A stretch of 64,000 nucleotides of DNA from Owenia fusiformis. Lineage: Eukaryota; Annelida; Polychaeta; Sabellida; Oweniidae. The first letter of the stretch is position 1; each line of letters opens with the position of its first letter. Made by a program: the position numbers and the translations under genes. This document shows positions 12,701 through 22,800 of the stretch, piece after piece. Where the stretch lies: NCBI GenBank assembly GCA_903813345.2, contig CAIIXF020000001.1:38285366-38349365 (forward strand). Reading direction: 5' to 3'. Below the pieces are notes generated by a model, which was given only the letters and a program-made list of their open reading frames with translations, had not been told where the DNA came from and searched no databases.

Positions 12701-13532
12701 GTTTTTACCAAGTGAAAACAATATGTTTTCTTTCAATTGAAGTACAAATGATAGAAAAATATCAATCAAACAATTTGAAAAATTATGAATAGGGACCCCA
12801 TGTCAGCATTTTTTCTAAATATTGAACCTATTTACTCAAAAGAGGATCTTCTTTTTCTCATTTTTATTGCATGAAAACATTATTATCCTGGAAGTCCTGT
12901 CTATCGAAGTATTTCGTTTTCAAATCTTGCATTCACGCCATGTGGAACAGTCATACTGGGTCATACAAAAATTTAGTATAAATCTAGAGGCCTGTAGATC
13001 GACCGATGTCCTGGCGGGTGCCGTACGGCCATCGGCAGATAGTCTTGCGATACCCGTGCGATGTCTTTCAGATTCAATTGATTGCGGGCGCCGTACGATG
13101 CCTGTACTAATGTGACCATACTCACGATTAGATCAAGACATCGGTGAAAAGTCACCGGCGCCCGGTCGATTTTGAAATCGGCCGATGACTACTCATCGGC
13201 CGGCGCCCGGCGGCTATGTGACCTAGGCATTACTCGTATTTTTGCAAGGACTCGGATGGATGGATATTCTGTCATACGACTTGCGGTAAACCTACCATTT
13301 CCCACTGGTTAACATGGGAATGTCGATTTTCAAAAAGTCATCAAATTTATCATCAATTTTCGACTTATTGTAAATGAGGAAAAAATTGAGAAAATTTGGA
13401 GTTATTGGAAATAAAGTCAAATTACGTTTCCATCAATAGTATATAAGTATTTGCATCGCAGGTTAAGTAAATAAAAATTCGAACACGTAGTTCAATGGGG
13501 GAGCTAAGATTGCCAAACCTATGGAGGGGAGT

Positions 13533-14365
13533 AGGTACACGTTAATTCATTTCTAGGGGATGGGTTCTTGATAAAAAAGGTCTGTTGCATTGTTATATTT
13601 TGGTATAGCCTTAATACCAAGTCCCTTATTATATACTGTATATATCAGAAGTGAATTTTGCTGTGAAGGTTTGACGACATAATAGTCTGCCTATCGAGTC
13701 AAAAATATTTAAAAGAATTATCTTGAGTATCAACCACCGGCATCATGTCACAGGGATACACACATATTTTTTACAACTTGACCAGTCTTGAACAGGCAAT
13801 GCGCCTATTTTTGAAGGAAAAGATAGTATTCGAGACATGTCACTCACACAGTCAATCAAATATGATAAAAACTTTAATTTGGGATAATACTGAAGTGAAA
13901 AAAAATTATGCAAGTCATCATTCGAGCATTAATTATGGCACAAGGAGAGCTAAATTAAATCAGATAATTATCATTTCGAGCTTAAAGTGATATTTGCAAG
14001 TCCATTTTTCTTTGATATGGTAGTTATGTACGTTTATAATACTTTCTACATTTAACAAAACATGGAGAAATGTTTCTCTAAATATGGATAGAAAAAGAAT
14101 GATTATGCTACCATATCAATAGAGAAACTGGCTCACAAGGATTATCCATTAAGATCATTAAACCAGCCTTAATCATCAGTATGTTCTTATGAGTGAAATA
14201 ACCGGGGAAACATATTAGCCCAAATAATCCATGAAATGTTGTTTATGCAACTGTTGTCACCAGAATCAAGAATGAATGCAGACTTTGTCCTGGTTGAAGA
14301 CATTATTGCTAGATTTTGAATAACAGCTTCAACTTAAATTACAAGTTCCAATGTAGGTATAGACT
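13533..14365. other. Spacer, nothing recognised
   Basis: The 81-codon frame at 13745-13990 has no family resemblance, splice context or upstream signal and is treated as chance. No repeat or RNA gene was seen. Confidence 0.45.
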
Positions 14366-14512
14366 CAGGCCCGTAGCCAGGGGGTCCACATTTGACAATT
14401 TTGGCCCAAATATGACTAAAATCACTTGAGAAGTGCTCAAAATGGTGAAACACTGCATGATTTGGAAAGAATTTTTGGCCAGCCCCCCCCCCCCTGGCTA
14501 CGTACGGGCCTG
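14366..14512. mobile_element. Short MITE with CAGGCCCGTAGCCAGG ends
   Basis: CAGGCCCGTAGCCAGGGGG at the left is mirrored by CCCCCTGGCTACGTACGGGCCTG at the right, next to a poly-C run. A diverged relative of its interior (LOW-copy words TTTTGAAAGAATTTTGGC and neighbouring sequence) lies at about 11276-11460 inside the tandem array. No coding capacity. Confidence 0.6.
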
Positions 14513-14521
14513 AGACTAGTT

Positions 14522-15410
14522 GGTAACAGGACAACTCATCCCTAAGACAACTCATCCCAAGACAACTCATCCCTAAGACATCTCATCCCAAGACAACTCT
14601 TCCCCAGACATCTCATCCAAAGACAACTCATCCCAAGACATCTCATCCCAAGACAGCTCATCCCCAAGACAACTCTTCCCGACTTGAAATATAATTTAAT
14701 TTATACAATTAATTTCAACTTTTGAAAGAATATTTGAAACATCTTTAGAGATTTTAACAGTTAGCACACTGTGTTTGGCCATGGAATATCTTTTGAGATC
14801 ATCAAGGGTGTCAGATTAGGATTAATGCAATAAGAATGTATTATCCGGGGTATTATCAGAATAATTCTCCCAGATTAATTCAGTCTTTGTTTTAAAATAT
14901 TTTGTTTAATTCCAGTATGTCATATTTGGCTTATTCTTAATTAAGATTTCCAATTTTAAACTTTCAGAATCATGATGATTGAATTTTGAAATTATGTCTT
15001 TGACTTTTATCTTCAATTCTATATTCTCAAATATATTGAGAATTTGAGAATAACCCAGAAATAATAAAAACACTGATAGTTAAAAGAAGAAAACTTTCAA
15101 GTGCTTTTTCAAGATGCTAAAAATTATCAATATTAAGATTGTGTGAATAATCAAATATCACTTTGTAATTGTAAAAATTAAAAAGGGATATATATGATAT
15201 AGAGGACAGATTAAATAATTTATCAATTATACTAGTGGGATGAGTTGTCTTGGGATGAGATGTCTTTGGGATGAGTTGTCTTGGGATGAGATGTCTTGGG
15301 ATGAGATGTCTTGGGATGAGTTGTCTTAGGGATGACTTGTCTTGGGATGAGTTGTCTTAGGGGTGACTTGTCTTGGGATGAGTTGTCTTGGGATGAGTTG
15401 TCTAGAAACC
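14522..15410. mobile_element. Foldback element with tandem-repeat arms, 8-bp TSD (copy A)
   Basis: GACTAGTT flanks the element exactly on both sides (14514-14521 and 15411-15418). The ends are GGTAACAGGACAACTC at the left and GAGTTGTCTAGAAACC at the right. Each arm is an array of about 15-16-bp units (AAGACAACTCATCCC and variants) in opposite orientation, around an AT-rich core. The 8-bp TSD is typical of hAT elements. A sister element with the same plan and nearly the same length lies at 58224-59109. No transposase is present. Confidence 0.8.
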
Positions 15411-15418
15411 GACTAGTT

Positions 15419-15789
15419 ACGTGTTACGTGTTATTAATGATGACCGTGTAATTTATGTTTCTTTTATTCCTGATACTGCATCTAATCGTCAATATAGTCT
15501 ATTTAAGGGCAACAAGATGTAAAATGCCTGTGTGTAAGACATGAACCAGTCGTTTGTGTGTACTTTTACAATACAATGTATATGTAAATATGTTTATTGG
15601 ATTTAGATTGAAATAAGTTGAATCAACAAAACCAATCCAATTCGTTTACCAATAGCGTAGGGTCACATGTTGCTAAGCGAAGGACGTCTATGTACGGAGT
15701 GAATTGGACGATTGTGATCGATGTTTTGGATTTGATTTTCAAGGACTGTGACTGTCATTCTGTAATATTAGAGACACACTTAACAAGAT
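15419..15789 (+). promoter_or_regulatory. Upstream region and likely 5' UTR of the 302-residue gene
   Basis: This short interval lies between the foldback element's right TSD and the start codon of the next gene. No TATA box is convincing. An in-frame TAA at 15781-15783 closes the coding frame upstream of the chosen ATG. A 92-codon open frame starting at 15618 runs through here, but it is out of phase with the next exon and is not supported. Confidence 0.3.
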
Positions 15790-18700
15790 ATGTCTTTAGA
15801 TTATCAGAGGGCCACATATATTCCTGTCAGACCAGATTCAAAGCTCAACAAGTAAGTATAGAAGCAGTTATAGCAAATAAAACAAAGATAAAGTGATCCC
15901 ATGGCGTAATAATGTCATGTGGAATAGTAATGTCGGTAGACCCTACGGTTGGTTCGGTTTATTCTGTAATCTACATTGTTTTAAGTCAAAGTACGTTTCT
16001 TCTAATTTGTATACCACAACAATGTTTTGATTGATCCATACAATTGTGTTATCTGGTACGGTGAATTTTATGTTATGGACAACCATAGGATATACTATCT
16101 GTGTTATATAAGATATAGCTTTAGAAATATGGATATGATATATTATTGCAGGACTACTTATGATTTGATGAACAGGTGGAGACGCGATATATCGGGAGAG
16201 AGCTCGGCAAATAATAATATAGACTCGGAGGATCGGAAACAGGCTTTGGGACAAATTGTATCGAAACTCAGATCCCAAAGGCGACCCATTCCACCTGTGT
16301 TGGTTGACAGACAAGAAACAAATAAATCCTCAACATCCAGGAATCACCACCTTGAAGCCATGGAATTATTCGATGAGATGGGACGACCTAAGCCAAATGT
16401 AGTAATGACTCAAACAGGACCAATTGATCTACTCTCACATTACAAAGATTCAAAATGGCCACCATATGCATCAATGGTGGATAGGAGACCATCCGTAAGT
16501 ATCTGATTTTTATGCGAACTGTTCAAGTAAATGTCGTTTGATTAATGACAAATACTTATAAAATATTCGGCCATTGGTTTCCACGATTTGAAATATTCGG
16601 TTACTGCCTTGCTATGATCAACAGTGGAATTGGAAATTATGCATTATTCATAGAAACGGCATGGGTGTAGCCAGGACCCAAAATTAGGCATGACTTTGAA
16701 TCCAAGAGGCAATTTGAATAAAATACTTTATTCTTAATAGTTTCAAATGAAAAATGCTTAAATTAATATTTCTCTTTGGTGAGGCAACTGATCCGCCTGC
16801 TTCATGCTTTGCTACGCCTTCATACCATACCCAAAGTCGGTATGCAGTTGATTTGGGGCTAACCCAAATCATGATCTATACTAGATGTAAACTAATGATT
16901 TGGGCTTGCCCCAAAGTCATAACTGCATACTAACTGTGACCATACCAGATATTGAATTGTACACGAACCATACACGTCTCTTCCCTCGATCAGCAACCTT
17001 GGACAGATGTTGTGATTAATTGATTTATTATAAAATAATCAATTAACAAGTAATTAATTACATTTTAGATTGACACTGACCAACCCCATCTTCAGTACCA
17101 CAAATCAGGAGGTTACGATGACTTCCACAAAGCATATATGTCCCTGGAAAAAGCAGGATTTAAGAAAGGCATGCCTTTACCTCCAAAGTAGGTTTTTTCT
17201 TTCACACCTCAATATAAATATTTTTACATGAAATAAATGTATACCATCTTAAAATTAACACTCTTGCTGCTTGTGAATTAAATGTTTCTCCATTTAAGAA
17301 AAACTGGTTAAGCCCGAGAAATTATGCGTAGTGATGATGATCACAGTCGTGTTTAACCGCGCATACCAATATGACACTCATCACATTTTTCTGTCTTCAA
17401 CTAGAAATCCAGTGTGTGCTAATAGAAGGCCATGCTTTCTCATGATGGTGCGTACAATTAACCCCAAATGCTTTATTCTACGTATCCTCCGAACGCAGGG
17501 CATCAGACGTCATACATCCTGTCCCAGAAGAATGAAGGAATCTGAAAAATTATGAATGTTTTATGGTGGTAACTTATACAACATCGCTTTCAAAAAAAGT
17601 GTTTTCAATATTCTTCAGGCTACGACATGGACGGGGTGGAAGTACATGGAGAAATGTGAAAGAAGTGCTACAGGCAGAGGGAAAACGTATAGTGTTTGTT
17701 GATGGTAAGTGTGTATATGGACGCAATTTTACTGTGTAGACGAACGTTAAACGAGTTTCTATCTAAAAAGACCAATGGGCGTTGATTGGATGTGATAGAG
17801 TGGTAGATATAAAAAGGAAGTTTTCTTCTCTAAAGCCCCGTTGGCGTGAGCGCCCATTGGGCGAAGCATTTGAGAAAGTAATTATTTTGCACGGATATTG
17901 CCTAAACAACAACCGAGCACGTTAAATAGGGACGTCTCATTACGATGTATTATCCTATGCCAAGTAGAGTTTTAGGGAGATAAGTTGGTAAGATATATCC
18001 CGTATTGAGGTTTCCATATCCTGAACCTCCATATCTCCCGCCATATCTCCCGCTCCAGCGCATATCTTCCCAATTCGAAAAAAAATTTAACTTTTTTTAA
18101 ATTGAAAAAAAAGAAAAAATGTGAAAAAAATTTTTAAAAATTTAAATTTGAAAAAAATTGAAAAAATTGAAAAAAATTAGAAAAATGTGAAAAAAAATTG
18201 AAAAAATCGAAAGGAAATTAGAAAACTCTACTTGGTATAGGATAAAGCAGTTATGTACGGTCGGTTTGGATATGGGGTTCATCCCTCGTGAGATATGCAC
18301 ATCTACCTTCGGTCCCTACGGTCCCTCAGGTAGATATGCATATCTCCCTCTGGATAAACCCCATATCCAAAACCTCCCAGTACATAACCCTTATTTATCC
18401 TCGGGTGCAAATATTTCGATATTCTCTCTTCTCAATTAACACCTACCGCCTTGGAAAGCAATAATTCCCTCTTAACAAAGTCCCATTGGCGTCCTTTTCG
18501 AGGGCTTTCAGCTGAACACCCTTGCGAAATAAACGCCAAGTGGGCATATTTTCGAGAAACTCTGGCAGTGATACAATGTATTCTAGTCTGTAAAATAGCA
18601 TTGAACAGTAATGAGAGCTGGTTTGACTTTGTAATACATGATCATACATTTTGCATTTCTGTATTTAAGGCCAAATCAGTATAGACGATACTTGGAATAA

Positions 18701-19245
18701 AGAAAAACTACAGGATATCCCTAAAGCCCCCTTCCAGATGAGAGAACCAAGTAAACCCACCTATAGTCATAATAAGCAAACATTCCCACAAATAAACCAA
18801 AAGTTTACCACATACACTAGTAACAAACAACATCAAAAGTACCCACCAGAGCATCAATTTATGTACATTGGCAAAAAGGCAAAAGTAGGACACAAATCAC
18901 CTGGTAAGATATCTTACAATGTGAACCATATATCTCTATACGTATTACACATATAAATGTAAATGAATCCAAGAATCTTTTAAGTGCAACAGATACTATA
19001 ATCGAAAATAAAATAGAATTGAAGTAAGAAACCATAGTGCTCTTAAAGGCATTCTGTTAATTAAGATAAAAGAGATTATCATCCCATTGGTATCAAACGA
19101 CTAGGGAAAAGAGAATATGTTATTGGTTATCTTGTAGATGTAGTTGTTCTATTGCTTGAGTTACATATTTTCTTTTTCAGTGTCATCATACAAATTGGCT
19201 GCCTTCAAAGGGACAGAAAATGCTAACTGGTGGTTAATGAGATGA
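15790..19245 (+). CDS. Uncharacterised basic 302-residue protein, six exons
   Basis: I do not recognise this protein. Exons 15790-15851, 16152-16494, 17069-17187, 17619-17704, 18670-18903 and 19181-19245 join in phase through GT-AG introns. The total is 303 codons including the stop. The start (MSLDYQRATYIPVRPDSK) was chosen because it is the only frame that enters exon 2 correctly and has an upstream in-frame stop. The product has no signal peptide or membrane segment. It is rich in Lys, Arg, Gln, Asn and Pro, with a conserved-looking middle (SGGYDDFHKAYMSLEKAGF, residues about 148-166, then LRHGRGGSTWRN) and a C-terminus ending ENANWWLMR. Short basic, Pro/Tyr-rich proteins of this style are often ciliary or sperm microtubule proteins, but that is only a guess. 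An AATAAA at 19533-19538 could end the transcript. The gene converges on the cyclic-nucleotide-binding gene. Intron 4 (17705-18669) holds low-complexity A/T sequence and a palindrome. Confidence 0.75.
18074..18405. repeat. Poly-A/GAAAAAATT low-complexity tract and CCTACGG palindrome
   Basis: Within intron 4 of the 302-residue gene, about 18074-18230 is a run of (G)AAAAAATT variants. From 18253 to 18405 an imperfect palindrome runs from AGTTATGTACGG, through GGATATGGGGTT and its inverted partner AACCCCATATCC, to ACATAACCC. The turn is TTCGGTCCCTACGGTCCCTC. A short outer pair, CCTATGCCAAGTAGAGTTTT near 17953 and its inverse near 18222-18243, surrounds it. Confidence 0.6.
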
Positions 19246-19823
19246 ATGGACATTGAATTGTATATATCAACAACTTACATAAGTGCAGCTGTGCAGCTTT
19301 GCGAACTTCATAAAATGGCTGTTACAAAAAACCACTTCCTGCCTACTTAACCAAAAGTATTGTACGGATTTGCATGACCTATTTATACAGAGTTGTGTTT
19401 GAGGTGTTAGCAATGTAAAGTAAACATTAAGTAAGAAATCTTGCCATTAGTCTCTGTCTTGAAAGAAAGTACCTCTCCACGTGAGTCATATTTCCATATA
19501 TTTGATTTGGATTTGGATTATTAATACTTTATAATAAATATCATTTATTTGTAAAAAATCTAATTTGTAATCTAATGTGATGTTCCAGACAAATTCAATT
19601 TTACTTTCAGACTTGTTACGTATTCTGTTGATAAAGACCCTCTCATATAGAACTGAGGAACACTTAAAAACACAAAATAATTAATTCATATCGCATATAA
19701 ACATAATTAATGTATGAGGTAAATATATTTTATAAAAATATTACTTTGTTTAAATATAGGTCAATAAATAAATTACGTCACTTGGGCACTAAGTTGTTAT
19801 TAACAATTATGATTTTGGCGAAT
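19246..19823. other. 3' UTRs and spacer between two convergent genes
   Basis: The two stop codons face each other across 578 bp. AATAAA occurs at 19533-19538 for the plus-strand gene. TTTATT at 19544-19549, and another overlapping the stop at 19823-19828, could serve the minus-strand gene. If the distal signal is used, the two 3' UTRs would overlap. Confidence 0.45.
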
Positions 19824-22800
19824 TTATTCTGAGACATTTTCTTCATTTTGATTCGAAACAATTTGAGTTTGTAATATGCTTGTATCGTTGGCATCATTAT
19901 TATGGGTGCTAGAAGGATGTTCTGATAATGTCATAGTCAATCTGCTATTTCTTTTTCTAATCCTCGCTTGTCTTGCCGATGCAATACTCAATGGACTAGA
20001 TGGTGTCTTTCTATCCGGAGTTCTTGGAGTTGTCGAGACGCTTCTCTCAGTAGATGAATTACTCCGCACTGATAGTCTGTCATTGCTAACCATTAGTCTG
20101 TTACGCGAATGATAACCTGTAACTTAAAAAAGACAAAACTGTTTTTCTAGGAATCTAACGTTCGACATTGATTTACAGGTGAAATTTGGGAAATTCGTTT
20201 ACAAGCATAGACTGTGAAGAAAGGAGAATACGTTACCATTTGTATCTTCCTCATCGAAGGTGAAGTGTTTGGTCAGTCGTAGGGATCGCGGTGTGCTTCT
20301 CACAGAACTATTGGGCGACTAAATAAAAATATTAAGACTATAGGTTTATGCTGTATAACATATTATTTGTATCATTTATGAATAAATTGCATGTCGCGAA
20401 GTTTCCGAAGGTTTCTCTTTTAATGAGACGATCAAGTCCTGTGTCTTGAGTGTTGGATTCTCCTGTTCAACAATAAACCTACCGAACTTCCACTTCTGAA
20501 GTTAAGTGGCATTGGCCTATGTATTTTCTCTATGAGATCACCTTCAGCCTGGCTTTTCTTCATCAACAACTTTCCTCGCAACCACATCTGTCTTGGTTTT
20601 GGGAGACCATCCTTATAGATAAAATATCAAACATATCATTTTGAAAGTACATGTAACAAAAATTCCTTGAGCGATTTCACACATATATAATCATTTACAT
20701 CCAACACGAATTCGAAGGTGTATTCTTCAATTCACGAAATTCGAAGTAATATTCTTCAATTCACGAATTTTGGGCCCAAACATTTTGTAGGGCCTCAATT
20801 AGTGGGCCTTTTTGGGCACCGCTAGCCATCTGTTTGGGGGAGTGTCACAAGTAAATGATACTCAGTTACCTGAAGAATAAAAGTGAAACCGGTAGTGACT
20901 GAATTACTTCTTCTGTTATTTTCTGTTTTTATAATCAGTTTTTATATATTATATATGTATAGTTATTTATCCCATACTTAGACGTGTTACGGGTACATAA
21001 AGCCGGTTTGTAGATATAGTATATCTAACCGCTACGTCATAATCGCTGTTCCCGTATCCAAGGAGGATTGGCTCCCAGAATGCAACACCGATATTCTGCA
21101 AAACAATCACCTAGCGATAGCTTTGTTGGAGAGTATCGGGTCATTCTCCATGCAGTCGTACAAATTATACAGACACGAATAGCAAATGACGCATGCGTGG
21201 AGATTAAAGAATATCGAGTTGGAACCCTGGCTTCCAATCCTCCTTGTCCCGTATCAATGGTTATTTTTTGTAACGTTCGCATACTGTAAACGACAATGGA
21301 GAAAAACGCAAACAATCGCGATCTGTTTGATGCTTTAAGGAAGGGAAGGAGCAGTATGCCCCGTTAATAATCAAATATTTGAACAGGAAAATCCGGCTAC
21401 GGACAAGAATAAAAAACTGGACATGAACAGTTTAAAATAATTCCACGATTGGTTGCAACAATTGAACAATGTGATTGGTATGGGATAAACATCATCCTAT
21501 AGTCGGTTCAGGATATTGGGATTATCCCTTGGCCAATATAATATATCTTCCCTCGGGACCTACGGCCCTCGGGCAGATATATTATATTGGCCTCGGGATA
21601 ATCCCAATATCCTGAACCTCATATAGGATAATCTCTATATATGTTTTTTGTGAATTATTCTCCCATTTTTCTCCAATTTCCAGGTCAGTTTCAGTACTTT
21701 ACCAAGTAGTTGCTAATCACGCTCATCGCTTCATATCGTACCCTATTATTGGTTGAATTAGCCATTCTTTCTTGTTCCGCTTTAAGTTTGGACATGAAGT
21801 TTTCCTGACCCTTCCTAAGATGTCTCAATGCTTTAACATCCTGTTTTTCCTTTTGCAGCTTCAGTTGCCTACGCAGGAATTCGCTCCTAAACTTGTTGTA
21901 AGACATACTTATAAAAGCAGTTTCTTTGGCATCGTGAATGCTGGTATGGTACCTAAAGTAAAAAGGGAGAACAATTAAAAAGCGATGCCAATAAATATAG
22001 AAATACAGATCAACTTTTTCAAAAAATGTCTGAAACGTCAAAGACAATTTGTTAAAAGTGCTTTGTATAATGGAAAACTACCCTGCGTTCAGAGTCTAGT
22101 TAAACTACAAGACGAAGCTCTCTTTTAAGAAGTGAATTCAAACGAATGCGAATGCAAAGGGTAATTGAAAACACGATCAAACTTTACAATGGTCAATATG
22201 ATATTTAGAATGTAAAAAAACTGAGGTAGCATTTGTGAATTCAACTGCCGGCTGACGGTTCAACCTACATTTTATGGCCACCACATTTTAATATAAATTG
22301 AATAGTGACAGGTTTTATTCATACTCAAGTTGCCCTCAGAATAGTATCAATCCGGGAGCCGACAGCCGAAAGCTGCATTTGCGAACACAAGCTTAGCTTA
22401 GAATACATGGCATGTACTATTCATATTTAAATGAACGGATATCCATGCATACGATAGCAGAGATATTTGGGAGTGACAAGAGGGGAACATATAACTGAAA
22501 GCTAAGCTGACGTTATGTAAAAATAGCATTGTTCTTACGTTTCATCTTCTTGAATGGTATTCCGCCTGCTTTGGACTTGCTTAGCGTATGACCGTGCCTC
22601 CATATCTGCCCGCTTCACCAGCTCATTTGACTCAAGGGATAGTTCTATTTTACCACCTGGTTGTGACTGGATTGATAAGATCATTCATATGATACATGGT
22701 TATTAACTATGAAATTAACTTAATATTTTGACTGAGTTAAAGGATTTCAAGAAGGGATACAGCCTTTTTGATATTTTGAAAGCAATCTTTTCTAAAGGTA

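Larger units (their letters stand above)
8381..13230. mobile_element. Inner TIR element with TA-type flanks and GC-rich ends
   Basis: The left end ATGCCTTGGTCACATAGGC mirrors the right end GGCTATGTGACCTAGGCAT. TA lies directly outside both ends (8379-8380 and 13231-13232), which suggests a TA target. Read with one more base, the flanks are TAA and TTA. The first and last 250-300 bp are GC-rich and contain CGGCGCCCGGCCGATGAG-like words. The element carries a broken MADF-domain gene and a tandem array. That cargo would suit a PIF/Harbinger relative, but no transposase was found, so the superfamily stays open. Confidence 0.6.
7851..13532. mobile_element. Outer TIR element of a nested set
   Basis: ACTCCCCTCCATAAGTTTGGC at the left end (to about 8110) pairs with the inverted copy ending GCCAAACCTATGGAGGGGAGT at the right (about 13290-13532). 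Both arms include the landmark AAATTTGATGA.TTTTTGAAAATCG or its complement, so the arms are about 240-260 bp. A second TIR element (8381-13230) lies wholly inside. The TSD is not clear. No transposase was recognised. Confidence 0.6.

Noticed and set aside
15618-15896. 92-codon frame as first exon of the 302-residue gene
   Set aside because: At the donor (15851/15852) its phase does not fit exon 2. The frame starting at 15790 does fit and has an upstream in-frame stop.
16027-16151. ATG at 16027 as start of the same gene
   Set aside because: A good acceptor (TATTATTGCAG) lies at 16151, and the upstream exon joins there in phase. The stretch before it reads as intron.
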